Positions 9,251 through 21,839 of a stretch of 64,000 bases of DNA are shown piece by piece (position 1 is the first letter of the stretch; each line of letters starts with the position of its first letter). A program made the translations under genes and the position numbers. Source of the DNA: Eumeta japonica (Eukaryota > Arthropoda > Insecta > Lepidoptera > Psychidae); contig BGZK01000734.1 of assembly GCA_005406025.1 (NCBI GenBank), positions 235,567 to 299,566 on the forward strand. Direction: 5' to 3'. Below the pieces are notes generated by a model that was given only the letters and a program-made list of their open reading frames with translations, made no database searches and was not told the origin of the DNA.

Positions 9251-12200
9251 TATTATAGTAATTTTACTACATAAGTATTATAGTACCACATTCAAAAGAA
9301 GGGTTGTTTAGAAACAAATTAAGATTTTATAAAGGCTTGTGTAATATATATGTATACCGGCTAGTTGCATTGAAAGATAAAAATATTAATTGCTAAATTG
9401 ACCGTAAGATATAACAGATAATGTATTGTAAGTAATTTGTCAAACCTAGTAGTCAAAGTCTAAAAATTGTATATCTTCTTTTAGTTCAACCGGCCGTTAC
9501 GGTGACCTGGAGTCTGCTATATAATTATGCAAATGGTAGTTTATGTAATGCATTATTAGGTGATTAATACATAAACATTTGTTATTAATTATTCAGTGAT
9601 TTAAAACATATCGCTTTGGAGCTACTCGTGGTACCCGAAAAATTAATATGTTTTAGATGACTGATTATTTCCAAAGGGTTGATGATGTTAAACGTAAAAT
9701 AAATAGTTTTTAGAGATAAAAATCAAAAAAATATTTCTAGTTAATATTAAATGTTGTATTAAATGTCATTACATATTACAATGTTCACAAATCAGTCTTC
9801 GAAAAAACTGCAGTCTACCATACTCTTGATATACGTGAATTCAAAATGACAAAGGAAAGTTAGGTTCACGAAAAACTGTATAGTTCTATGGCTGAACCAA
9901 AATTAGTAGCAGCTAAAGGTGCGTGGGCGGCTAATGGCCGGAAACGGCGCATAGTTCGCGAACTCGCATCAAGATGTCGTTTTGATCGCACATGACTCGT
10001 CGCCGTGGGCGCGAGCGTCGCGGGCTCCTCTACAACGACCGCTAGTTTTTTTTTAATAATTTCTATATTTTCTGAATTTTCTTATATAAAACAAACTAGG
10101 TCTCTTAATATAAAATGAGTTTGAGGAGTGTTTTCTATTGACAATGTGCACCGTAAGTTATTTGTTTAGTGATGATAGGCAGACTCTAAAAATCAGATTT
10201 AAATAAAGCAATGTGTTAGATATCAACCGTGCATCAGAAGGCTACAATCACGAAGACCAAAATGAAAATTCGCACAATAATAATACAACTTACAATATCT
10301 TTCTGAAATTGTCGAAAGACGAAATTATTATTATTCATCTTGTATACTTTTCCTGTCACATTTAATAGTGAACTCTGCAATAGTACTAGAAAATAAATAA
10401 TACATTACCATGTAATGTTAAACAAGCACGACCGTTCTTCAATATGTTTTATTAGCTTAACACGAAAAGACCGAAACTATAAAATAATCCAGAAAAATGG
10501 AAATCAACAGATGCGAATGTAAAGCGTAAACGATCGTCAAAAGCTCCGACATTATTATGGAACAAATCTCCTCGAAACAATAAAGGCGGTCATACATCAC
10601 GCGGATCTCCGAATAACGATAACTCAAAGTTATTTAATTACAAGTAACTGCTGAAAAACTAATCCGTGTTGCGGCGACGCGAGCGACGAGTTACAGCACG
10701 CGTCGTGGCGAGATACAGGCTGCTGGGGCGCCGCCCGCCCCCGCCTCCCGGAACTTCCGACTGCGATTCGTTTTATAGAATAATCAATTCTAAAATATGA
10801 AATGAAAAAACAAACTTCTGACATCACCTCCAAAATAAGAATGAGCAATTAATATTAAAATTAAGAACTGCAGCAGTATATTTGAATTTTATATTAATCT
10901 CGAGGCTAATTTAATTTTTAATACCCGAATATCGTGAATGAATTTTAATATCGTAAGACGAGACGCGATGCATTTATTCTCTTTTATATAGAGATATGTA
11001 CATTATTCAGTCACCGATGCTGTTTCTATTCCGACACTAGATCGGTTTTGGAACGTCTTTAATGTCATCATTTTTATAATATAATGGGCGTCGATGTGAA
11101 ATGTGTTAGACAGCCCGTATTTACATTGCTTAAATGCTTACTTCTATGGTTTGTGCATTCACTTATATTGAAAAGTATTAATAAATATCTTCAAATGTAC
11201 ATAATGATATTTAAGAATGTACTTCGAGAATGTCAAAAATAATACAATGTATACTATAAAAAGTAGGTTTAATTTGTAACCTATTTTCGTATTCTTATAT
11301 GGCCGCCGATTTAATGGTTGGCATGTATTTCCATTTTTATTAGAATTTTCAACAAAAAGATCAGAACCTAACTTTTACAATGATCTTTTAAGTACTTTCT
11401 TTACATTATCACCGATTGATGTCGGGAACTACATTTGCTATGGACTTTATAGTTGACGTGGCTATAAAAATTGCATTGGCAAACCTCAGCTAGTCGTCGA
11501 AATAAATAAAAATAATCCTTCCATTTCCGTATCTAAAAAAAAATTGGTTGTCTGTAAAATCGGTTTACGGTTTTACGTAATAATGTCATAAGAAAACATT
11601 GATGAAAAATTTCATTCTTTTACAAATTGAATTGAATGATTATCATTGAATTATCATTATTGTTTATTATACAAAGAAGGAGTTAATTGAAAATGACAAT
11701 GTTTTCGATAAAGTAACATTTATTTGCACTCGTTATTTCAAATATTTTCTACTTAAATTATACAGTAAAAAGATAGATGCGTCACAAGGCGAACGCTTAG
11801 GCCGATCGTGCCTCTCTATTGTTCCGCGCTCTCGCTCGCACGCTCTGCTCAGGCGGAACGCGACAATGAGTCATACTTTTTCTTACGTGCAGCCGGCGTT
11901 CATCGATTTATGAGACCTTATCATGTCCAAATTAAAATAATATTCATACCATATTATTTTAATTTTCCTTTAAGTATATCTTCCTTTAAGTAAAGCTAAA
12001 TTAACGACTTTAAGGAAAAATGCATAACAATCTTATTCCTCATACTTATTTAAAGCGAAAGAAAATTTATTCTAATTCTAGTTACCGTTCATTTGTATAG
12101 AAATATTAATTTTGTTGGTGTACAGCCATCTCGACTCTAATAGATTTTCCAAAATTAATCGCAAATAAATCCTAACTATCGGATAAACACCAACGTGCTT

Positions 12201-13587
12201 TACGTGGACAGAAATGAAACATCCTGTAGAGCAGGTGGGCGGGCGCCGCGGCGCGTCGCTGTCTCGGAGATATTTATGTAAGCCATATTAAGTCGCGCCG
12301 TTAGCGCCCGCGCCGCGCCTCACCTACGGCCGACGCCGTCTGCGTCCCTACCGTTCATTATTCGAACTACATTATAAATGAAAAGTCCCAGCCCGTTTTC
12401 GCGATAATTAATTTCGTCAAGGGTTAAACGTATGGTACGTAATAAATTACGTATTTTTGATTTCCAATCGTATGTAATTTCATTACCTAAGCCCAAACCG
12501 ATAATTTACCTTCTGGAACTGTTTTTAGAAAGTTTTCAACTAGACATAAATTGTTTTACATAAAATAATAACTAAAAGCCAGGTTGAAATACAATTTAGT
12601 TATTAAAGGCCTCTGCTACAGTTTGAGTGTAATTATAGACTTGTTGAATGAGAGTTAAAAATAGGTTCTAAAGCAAGATCAGCAACGCGCTAGTCATTTC
12701 CCTGGGGATACAGTTGTACATGAGCGGCGGTGATGACGTATTCTCTAGTATCTCGCATACTCTTTTGCTCTTTAAAACCATAGTAAGTAATAAGAAAAGT
12801 GATTACGATTAGTGATTTACGATTACATATTTACCATCTCAAACAAACTAATAGACTTTGTATGATTAATAAAGCTTACACGCGGAGTGTTTCTGAAATA
12901 AAAGTAAATGCATAATACTTTTTACTTTAATAAACAACATTTAGTAGGTACATAAATGTATTTAATGTAATACATTTTCTTGGATATCTGCAACATATTA
13001 AGGTACGATAAAAATTGGCGGTTATAAGATATCTGCCTATTAGAATAAACATACTTAAAAATTATTATAGGCAGTTTAACTAGTTAGTAAATTCTTATAC
13101 TCTTCCTCAAAAGACATTATTGTCAAATTCACTCTAGTAAGTACATCCAGATCTCTAATCGCTATAAAAAAACTTCCGTGCGTGTATCCTCTCTCCTAAA
13201 ATTCATAAAAATCATTCCGATCGTGTCTGTTCTGCCGATAATATTGATGAAAAGTTTCTCAAGTTGTTAAGATTTAGCAGAGTTCATCTTCAGGTTTTTA
13301 TTTGTAGCGGATAGATGGAGTAAACACAGTTCTTCGACGTTAAGCCTGCGCCATTGTATATAACAGGACACTTCAAAGATGACCATTTTCTTTAAATCTT
13401 ATGCTCAGGATGTCAGCAATCTCGTGTACTTCGACTCATCTGATCTTCTACACTTGAACCATTACAAAATCCTTCATAAACAGATCCATTACCACATGCT
13501 GGTGGGAATTTTACGCTATTCACCCTTTTTTAAGGACATGAATCTCCCAAGCTTGTGACTAACATTCAGTCATGTTTGTCGAACACT
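9251..13587. other. intergenic DNA with GC-rich patches
   Basis: No gene recognised. AT-rich throughout except for sharp GC-rich patches at about 9918-10045, 10665-10765 and 12225-12350. These break the composition, carry many CpGs, and have no convincing frame. Because dac lies to the right and reads leftward, they sit downstream of it and could be distal control elements. Confidence 0.35.
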
Positions 13588-13590
13588 TTC

Positions 13591-13612
13591 GAAATAGCAA
13601 TGCTGCTATTTC
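13591..13612. repeat. perfect inverted repeat, 9-bp arms, ATGC loop
   Basis: Arms GAAATAGCA and TGCTATTTC flank a four-base loop ATGC. An alternative pairing uses the flanking TCGAAATAG and CTATTTCGA. Only 11 bases separate it from the next hairpin. Confidence 0.8.
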
Positions 13613-13623
13613 TATTTCGATGT

Positions 13624-13651
13624 GAAGCTGTAAATATGCATTTACAGCTTC
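13624..13651. repeat. perfect inverted repeat, 12-bp arms, ATGC loop
   Basis: Arms GAAGCTGTAAAT and ATTTACAGCTTC flank the same four-base loop, ATGC, as the neighbouring hairpin. Confidence 0.85.
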
Positions 13652-14419
13652 TTATTTTAAGGTCATACAATTTCAATAATAATTTAAATAAGATTTCGGC
13701 TTCGGCAAACAGACGTTGTTTGTAGTTAAAATCTAATAGCTTTAAGTTCTTGGTTCTACCTGATATAGTTTTAGTATACCGCCCGTTAGGTTAAGTTTTA
13801 GGATACCACCTGTTAGTAAACGATGAAACCGTCTGCTTTACGTCGCACGCTCGTAACTTGGGCTTAGACATGACTCTGTAGCAGTTGCGAGTATTCGACG
13901 AAAGTCTGTAAGAACTAATGCGCAGAGTTTCAACTGTTCAAAGACAAAGATAATTAAATAATGGAATTATCAAGCGGACATTTGCAATATTTTTATGTAA
14001 ATACTTTGATCTCGCACGTCACTAAAAGTTGCCTAGTTACACTATGGTACACACAAGATTAAACGACTATCACTTTTGGGTAACGAATTGTAGATTACGA
14101 TTTTATCCGCATTTCCCGCTCTAGTATAACACTCAAATTTCAATGTTATCACGGGAAATGTATGCAAATGCCTAAACGCAAAATAAAAAATTTGAAAATA
14201 TCGATCACTTTATTTTTAAAGAAACCTCAAAAAATACACGCACGCTTTCGGAATTTATTGCATAACCTTTTTTTTTTGTGCTTATATTACAATTCGGAAC
14301 AAAAAATCTCAATAAAGCATGTGAAGAATACCTATATGTATTAGAATTTGCTTTCAAATACCACCTAAAACTCCGTCAATGTCCGTCACCTTTTATATGT
14401 AGAAGATCTCATTTTTAGA
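13652..14419. other. AT-rich intergenic DNA
   Basis: No gene or repeat recognised. Confidence 0.4.
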
Positions 14420-15185
14420 GTAACGAGCCAAAATTGCATAGCGGAACCCTTATGGTTTTGTCATATCTATCCGTTTGCCCGTCCATCCGTATGTCACAGG
14501 CGTTTTATTCAAAAATTATAAAACCTACATTGATGAATTTTATGGTGCAGGTATCTCGTGTGAGCCGCTCTTAGTTTGATGGTTAAATAATAATAAATAT
14601 TTCTGGGGGGCTTTCCATACATGTAACAGAAGCTGAAAAATTTTTTTTTTCGACAAACATCAACGTGCAATACATACTTCGACAGTTGTCTTAAAAATTT
14701 TATAAGGTTTCTAAGCAATTTTTCTAATTACGTGAATAATTTCGGAAATAATCGCTCCAAAATTTGCAGAAATTGTGCCCCCCACTCTAATATAAACCTT
14801 ATGTCAAAAAAATATGAAAAAAAATAAGGAAGATAACACTTAATAAATACTTCCAACAAAAATTATCTTCAATATGGCCAAATATACTGGTTTTGAGTCA
14901 TTGCCTTATAACGGCGCATCTCGACAAAAGACATAAATGCCATGAATGTCGCTTTTTTGCTGATGTTTTTAGTGTACACTAGTTTAATATGTAGTAACAG
15001 TCGACGTGTCTACTTGTTTTTCTAGTTATAGGCGAGTAAAGTACTTACAACTATTCTGTGCAGGAAACATGGACAAAGTGTAACAACGTGCTCTTTTCAT
15101 CTGTAGTACCATTTGTTTGTAATAATGGCTTCGGAACCCTATAATGAGCATGGTCCGACATGCTCTTGGTCATTGGTTTTTAGTG
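14420..15185 (+). repeat. lepidopteran dispersed repeat, 'cggaaccct' family
   Basis: It starts with 'gcggaaccctta' and the 'tatccgtttgcccgtccatc' motif and ends with 'ttcggaaccctataatgagc' followed by 'atgctcttgg' and a T-rich tail. The same head and tail pattern recurs in many moth and butterfly genomes. No transposase is visible, so it is probably non-autonomous. Internal sequence is AT-rich and decayed. Confidence 0.6.
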
Positions 15186-16599
15186 TTATCCAAGATATCA
15201 TTCGTATTTCAAATGATCTCATTGAGTTGTTGACTGACGAAAATGCAAATTTTACAAGTGGTTTTAGTTTTCCATGTTAATGTATTAAAATAATTACTAC
15301 TGTAACACAAAAACTAGAATTTAATTCGGAATTAACATTCTAATTTATACAGAATTGCGGGAGAAGTCGGAAGCGTCCATATTTTACAAAGTTTGTTAAA
15401 CTTGATGTTTGAGTAGTTTTACTTAAGCAAGATTAAATAACATAGCAACGATGGCGATAATCACATTAACATATTGATTCGATTATTGCAAAAGTGCGTG
15501 ACTGTGGGAATATATTGTCTTGTGTTAACGAATTACTAATATGGAACAATGCAAACAAAATATATTCAGAATAAAAACAAATACATACTTTATTTTACCA
15601 AATTCATGGGACAATTTGATTAGGAAAGGAATACACGTACAAATTCTGAATATTTTGAGGATGCTCATAGAAACTATCAGCTCGATTCCTTACGAATTCA
15701 TTCCATTTCGTAATAGTTTTATATCTTATTATGATTTTTATAAATTGATTTGACTAATGCTACTTCAAGTGTCATGCTCGTTCTTCTTAAGGAACTGACT
15801 TACAAGTAAGTGGTAAATCTTTAAAACGCTGTAAATCATAAACATGTTATCCTGTTTTTCAACTACTATTTCATGACATAAATAAGGGCAGATTGTATTT
15901 ATAAATAATTCACTTCATATATTTTAGATAACTTGGAATGTAATAATAGATTCTACAGATGAATATGATTTTAACCTTAATATCCTGGTATATTCATCTC
16001 AATCAGTAGGTCAATATTTTAAGTCTTAGAGTAAATTCGTAATTAGGATTATGTAATTTTCCTTTAAAGCAAATCTAACAAAAACAGAAATAAATAGATG
16101 AAGAACAGAAATAAAAAATAATATAACCTTTACTCGGTCAATAATTACAGCAGAAAGCTCATTTGTGTCTATGATGAAAACATTAAGTATTACATAATAC
16201 TGTTGTCTATTGTGTTAAATTTTACGTGAAATTCTTTCATGAATTTTATTTTATTCTTTTTCTCAATAATTCAGAAAAACATATTATAAATACATATGTG
16301 CATAATGATTCAAAATAATAATGCACCTAACAATTATATAATGGCTTCAGCACTTGATGAATACGAGGCGTTTGCAATAGGTCCACACAGCATATCTTAA
16401 GTGCAATATTGGACCCTAAGACGCAGAATGCCTGGCCGCAAACCGGCACGATTTAGGTCACCGTTTCGATATTTTATTATCCATTCTTAAACACGTTTCT
16501 AAGAGTAACATTTTCAAGGAATTACAAATTCTGTTCACGTTAATCTCGCCAACTAAAACGTCGGAACTGCCAAATATGGACCTATAGATTTACAGCTAT
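15186..16599. other. AT-rich intergenic DNA
   Basis: No gene recognised. A 70-codon frame at 15541-15753 has AT-driven composition and no motif. Confidence 0.4.
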
Positions 16600-16825
16600 A
16601 ACTAATAGTCATTCTCCGGCGACCACTGGCCGTGTCCTCGCCGGCCGCTGCGTCTTCACGCTCGATCGGCCCCGGCGCATCCATAAAATGGGCCGCCCGA
16701 GACCCTCCCCCCGTGCCCCTCGGCGAGTGCCGGGTCCGGCGCTGGCGGCGCCCGCCCCGCAGCCAAATAAAGATCATTCCCAAAAATAAAATTCGGCCCC
16801 ACCCGACACGCTCATCCCGGTGAAA
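16600..16825. other. GC-rich patch, noncoding
   Basis: One of the sharpest composition changes in the left half, with runs of CCG and GGC. Overlapping frames on both strands (16632-16823 and 16837-16553) arise from the lack of AT-rich stops. A candidate conserved noncoding element. Confidence 0.4.
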
Positions 16826-17790
16826 ATCTATTAGCAATAAATATGAACTTTTCCGATTCGGGGTTCAAATTTAAAAAGCCCGAATAAATCGACTGGTATT
16901 TTTATGGAATGCGACTCGTGAGCTTTTTATTTTTATGCAGCGATGAAAGAATACTTATATTTTTCCCCCATTTTATTTTAGTGCCTAAAAATTGCAGTTA
17001 CAATTTTCTTTATTTTAGTTAGGAATATACAATTTAAATACTACTTTTAATAGTGTAGGATTTTCACACATTCTATTTTAGAAAATATTTACTTGGCCTT
17101 TACCTGCTCTTTGCCTTTGCCTGCCTTTGCCACTTTGACACCCGTCTTATTCCATTTTTACTATTTTGCTATTATAGATTTGACCAAAGGCTAAAATTAA
17201 AATAATATAAGAATTGTCGCAATGTCTTTCCAATATGAAACTATAACAGAGACAATTTACATTTTTTTGCAAAATGTTCCTCATTAATTTTAACTGTTTA
17301 AGTGAAAGTAGGAATCAAATTTGTGTTGGGCTTGCATGTACAGGGTTCTGTGGAAGAGTTTATCACATTACCTTCAATGTCTTTATTATATCTGGCTAAA
17401 AATTGTGCTGACTAAATGAAAAATTAATAGTTTAAAAAACTAAAAAGAACCCACTTTTGTAAACAGGTAGACGGTGTACTAAAAATCAGAAAATAATTAT
17501 CGAATCTATCCCTAATAGTGAACCATATTTGTAAATAAATATAATATTTAAGTGCAAAAGAGTGGTACGCTCAAAAAACAAAATCGTTTATCTACATATT
17601 ATTGAGGGAAAGTACCCCATCCTTTTACCCCACGGATTAGAGCATGACATTTTTAACTACTCCTATACCTTTCGGCTCTCGACGCATTTCTCAACTAGAC
17701 TTAGGGAGGAATACAGAAGTCTATCATTCAGCTTGATCTTCAACCGCTTTCCAGTAAGCCCTATAGAGGGCAAGGCTATTTTAGAAAATT
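16826..17790. other. AT-rich intergenic DNA
   Basis: No gene recognised. A small low-complexity stretch of CCTTTGC-type units lies at 17097-17131. From about 17560 the sequence grades into degenerate copies of the tandem repeat that follows. Confidence 0.4.
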
Positions 17791-17794
17791 CGAA

Positions 17795-18530
17795 TATGGT
17801 TAGGATATATTTTTCTAGTATGGAACCTCAGTGTCTACTTTCTGGATCAATTATTAATCTCTGAAATCCAATCACGACTGGAGTACATTTAAGAAAATTA
17901 AAACTGAAAATACCTTGTTACGTTATGGAGTTCCAATGCAAACCTTCTAGATCCGTCATCAGATTCTAGCAATCGATAATAGCCATAATGCATTACAATC
18001 CAAAAAATATAGCCAAAACAATTCCAACAAGCCCAAACCTGGCTAGGATACGTTGTCCCGTTATGGAGTTCCAGTGCCTACCCTCCAGTTCCATCCAGAC
18101 ACTGAAAACGAATCATAAGCAAAGTGAATCTCAAGATATTTGTAATAAGCTCAAACATGACTAGGGTATGTCCTGTCATTATCGAGTTCAAGTAGTTCCA
18201 GCTCCATTGTCAGACCTTGAAAAGCAATCATGGTTAAAGTATTTCTCAAGACAATTCTAACAAATTCAAACACAGCTACGATATATTATTCCGTTATGGA
18301 CTTCCAATGTCAAACTTCCGGCTTCATCATCCGATCCTAAAAGTCAATCACTGTCAAAGAGCATTTAAAGAAAATTCCAACAAGCTCAAACACGATTAGG
18401 TTACATTATTCTGACATGTAGTGGTAGTGCCTACCTTCCGGCTCAATCATTAAATCAGTCCAATAATAACATATTGTTGTATTGTCACCAAAATTACACA
18501 TTATTGTCAAATTTCATTATGATCTAAGAA
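17795..18530 (+). repeat. degenerate tandem repeat, unit about 117 bp, with dispersed-repeat tail
   Basis: Recognisable anchors of the form 'cgttatggagttcc' recur at about 17819, 17924, 18063, 18181, 18299 and 18416, with spacing mostly 117-118 bp (104 and 139 at the left). Each is followed by 'ctacc-tccggctcc-tcat' and 'caacaagctcaaacacg' variants. The last unit runs into 'attgtcaccaaaattacac', which also follows the related units at 42.4 kb. This is a known style of repeat in Lepidoptera; the parent element is not identified. Confidence 0.7.
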
Positions 18531-19008
18531 TTAAAAGCGTGTGAATTTCAGTCTTTAAGATTCCGTTGCATACATGGAGAAATGCAAGTAAAGCTAATAG
18601 AAGCGTGTTAAAAAGCTTTTACAAGAACGTGTCATAGTTTAGAATTTCAAACTGACTTCTTCGTAGCAATTGTAGTGACCACTAGGACTAAATCTTGAAT
18701 TTAGTACACCTCAATCAAATTAATCAACACACTTACATAGTTCATCTTGGCGAATATTTTTTCCATTTTTGTGGAAAATAAAAACAAGATTTTCGTTTAC
18801 ATTTTCTTCTATGCTATAAATGAGAATGTTCAGAATTTTATTCACTTTTTTAAGCTCATTGCTTTCAGAGATTGGGGAGGATATTTCGTGTAATTAGTAT
18901 CTTTTACACCACAAATTTTCCAATTACTTGTATATATGCAAGGGTTACACCGAAATGATCGGAAATCGAGTACTTTGAACTGAGTCAGAATAAAACCTTT
19001 TTTGTTAT
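18531..19008. other. unassigned DNA between repeat and mariner
   Basis: No gene recognised. The open frame on the minus strand (19327-18842) is antisense to mariner sequence at its right end and has no other support. Confidence 0.4.
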
Positions 19009-19535
19009 GTGAATACTGGCCATTTAAGATTGTGATGACGTTAGTAAAATTAATAAAATAATGCTTAATAAGAGTATTTATGTTTAAAGTTGACATGTCG
19101 ATAACGAAATAAAGCTCACGCTTGAAAATTTCGATGCCACAACTTTCGCCGAAGTTACCTCCAGATGAGTGTCTTGCTGAACTTGTATGATCAAAACACC
19201 TAGTCGAACGACAATATACCGCTGGTATGCAGAGTTCCGACGAGGTCCTGCCTCTCTCAGCACTGTCTCTTCTACATGTCGACCAAAAATAGCGGTAACA
19301 CCTAAAAAAAAGTCGCTGCTGTGCCAAAAATTATACATGACCAAAATGCAACATACGAGCATATTTGGACAACTATATGTATTGGAATGACCGCAATCCA
19401 AACTATTTTGCACAATTAATTGGGTGTACAGAAAGCTAGTTTTTCGTAACGTACCCCATAATTTGTCTGAAGAACAAAAGACCACTCGTGTTCATAAGTG
19501 CCGGTTTACTCTGCAATTTGAGGCTAGTTGACAAA
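19009..19535 (+). mobile_element. mariner transposase fragment (N-terminal part)
   Basis: Translation with frameshifts gives KLPPDECLAELV, TPSRTTIYRWYAEFRRG, STCRPKIAVTPKK, then VPHNLSEEQKTTRVHKCRFT: the DNA-binding half of a mariner transposase up to just before the first catalytic Asp. The first 223 bases (19009-19231) are duplicated at 20539-20743. The catalytic half may be the fragment at 22370-22800. Confidence 0.8.
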
Positions 19536-19754
19536 ATTTTAAAAACTAGTTATTTATACACCTAGACACTTATTTTATGTAAAAAAATATATATTTTAAG
19601 GAAAAACTAATATTTACAATTAGTATTTTGCATTTAAAAAATCAGTTTAATTTTCCGTCAAAAACGCTCAAGACTGTCATGGCGTCTTGAATGACGTCAC
19701 GGCTCATAAACAAAACTGTTTGTTTACTAAGATTGGAAGTGTTTTAAAATAAAA
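19536..19754. other. possible left part of a THAP-bearing DNA transposon
   Basis: AT-rich. It contains 'tgacgtcacggctcataaac' at about 19693, echoed in inverse orientation by 'tgacgtcac' at about 20405. This suggests subterminal inverted sequences around the THAP exon, but no clear terminal inverted repeat was found. Confidence 0.3.
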
Positions 19755-19953
19755 ATGGATTTGCCGTCATAACTATTACAAGTGCTGTGTAGTGCCTCAG
19801 TGTGAAAGTACAAGCATAAAACGCCAAAAATTATTTATATATGTTCCAAGAAATCAACAAATACGGAAAAGTGGCTAACACTTGCAAGGAGGAATGATAG
19901 TCATTGTTTTCAACAAACTCAACAATGTACTTTTGTGAAGATCATTTCGATGT
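19755..19953 (+). pseudogene. THAP zinc-finger exon of a P-element/THAP-type transposon, frameshifted
   Basis: An ATG at 19755 opens a frame that stops early. The adjacent frame reads YYKCCVVPQCEST, KLFIYVPRNQQIRK, then shifts to KWLTLARRND and to FCEDHFD. This matches a THAP domain: C-x-C-type start, FPK-like YVPRNQQ, a W, and C-x-x-H (CEDH). It ends at GATGTAAGT, a good splice donor right after EDHFD, so this looks like a first coding exon. At least two indels destroy the frame. THAP domains bind DNA in P-element-like transposases and in domesticated genes. The transposase body is not seen downstream. Confidence 0.6.
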
Positions 19954-20538
19954 AAGTATTCCGCTCAACATAGTGTAGGTAATGTAAATGTGATGTAAAT
20001 ATACATTAAAACAATAATAATACTATTTAAGGTTATTATTTTATAATCGTCAAAGTCAAAGTGTTTATTGTCTTATTTAGAATATGTCAGTTGTATTCAA
20101 ACAACAATACATACAAAATCAATAATCGGTAATAAAACATAAATATTTATATCTAAACTTATAATAAATATATTATACTTACATTGAAGCTTTAACATTG
20201 CGGAATTCATGAGCAAAAGTCTCTATTTGATGCGAAAAATGTACCAAGCATAACGGCGTCAACTCTAGAACTATTTGCTTTAAATTGAGATGATATCTGT
20301 TTGTCTTTCACTATATGACAAGAATAACTGTATTTACGTGTTATAACAACGTTATAATGAAAATGGCCATTTTGTTGTATGGAAAACGTGACAGAGATGT
20401 TTAGTGACGTCACACTTTTGATTGGTGTTTACTTCATGACTTAATGTATTTTTTAAGAGTATTTTCTAATACAAATAATCTTTAAATGATAACTAATCTA
20501 AATGTCTTGATCTATAATTAGAACTAAAATTTTTGTTA
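19954..20538. other. possible right part of the THAP-bearing element
   Basis: A minus-strand frame (20413-20207) ends with a segment that looks protein-like (DAVMLGTFFASN), possibly an exon of the same kind of element. No catalytic motif is seen. The TGACGTCAC sequence at about 20405 may mark the other end. Confidence 0.3.
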
Positions 20539-20743
20539 GTGAATACTGGCCATTTAAGATTGTGATGACGTTAGTAAAATTAATAAAATAATGCTTAATA
20601 AGAGTATTTATTTTAAAGTTGACATGTCGATAACGAAATAAAGCTCAAGCTTGAAAATTGGATATTTCGCCGAATTACCTCCAGATGAGTGTCTTGTTGA
20701 ACTTGTATGATCAAAACACCTAGTAATATACCGCTGGTATGCA
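20539..20743 (+). repeat. second copy of the 19009-19231 mariner segment
   Basis: Nearly identical to 19009-19231 from 'gtgaatactggcc' to 'ataccgctggtatgca', with two small deletions (about 10 and 8 bases). The similarity starts at the same left boundary in both copies, after a T-rich 'tttttgtta'. It does not continue into the rest of the mariner. Confidence 0.9.
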
Positions 20744-21839
20744 TTCTTCTATTAGCACAAGAGTTTCTTATAATAACCGGTGACACCAATGACAATAGTT
20801 TATTTTAATACTGTATTTTGTCCAGAAAAGTGGTAATAGTACATTACCCGTCTACACTTGAGTTACCTAATATATGTACTATACATTTTTTTCATATCAT
20901 AGATTTGCAGGTTGTTATCATCAGGGCGTCCGATGAGATCGCGGGAGAACACACCTCAGCAGTCCAGTGATCAAAATCTAATTCAAAACACCATGTATCT
21001 ATTTTGTCACGATTTGAGATTGTCGCTATTTGAATACATACATTTGACGGCGCTTCATGTAACGGCCGTGAGGTAGTAGAGTCGCTAACGTTCCGCATAA
21101 TCCTTGGAGCATCAAATCAAAATGTGAAATTACACTCGTTAGCGAACCAATTTAAAAAAAATACTCCATATGTTACAAAATGACGAATAATTGAACTGGC
21201 TCGACCCTTGCGAAATTATTGATTGAGATTAGTTTTGCTGTGAACCTCGTTCAAATCAGATTATAAAAAGAAGCAGATATTAAAGCGACTAAATTGTTCT
21301 TGTTGAAAAGTTGTTTTTTAATTTAGTACACTTCGCCCGAAAAATGCGTGAGCTTTAATTAATACTGATCGTCGTGCGACCTTATAGCAATGTAACAGGC
21401 CCTGCCCAAACTTAACGCTGTGGCTCAGGTTGAAGCATTTTGCAAACATGGTCATTCTTTGGTCTTTTGTTTTTTTTTTGTAAATCACAAAAACAAAACA
21501 ATGATTATTCTTTCTAATCGAAAGAATGTTTATACGTTTTACAAAAAATACTTATTATTTAGTTGTTACTTTTAAAGTTTTCCACTTATGTTATTTTTGG
21601 TTTTGTGGGCCGAATAGATTTTATTTATTTATATCTAAGATCTTTGTCTCACATGTATACTATGTGTATATGTATACAAATGTATACTATGTAGATATTT
21701 TAATAATATTTACTATTAAAAAATGAAACGTACGCTAGCTATTATACATATTCGCTTGAGGAAATTTTTTTTTTGTATATTGTATATACATATAATTATA
21801 AATAGTATATGTGACATTTTGTTCAGCAACTTGAATTTT
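20744..21839. other. AT-rich intergenic DNA
   Basis: No gene recognised. Short TA/GT-rich runs at 21650-21700 ('gtatatgtatac' motifs). Confidence 0.4.

Noticed and set aside
16553..16837. 94-codon minus-strand frame
   Set aside because: Arises from a GC-rich patch with few stop codons; Arg/Gly-rich, no motif or splice context.
18842..19485. 161- and 133-codon minus-strand frames
   Set aside because: Antisense to mariner transposase; no independent motif.
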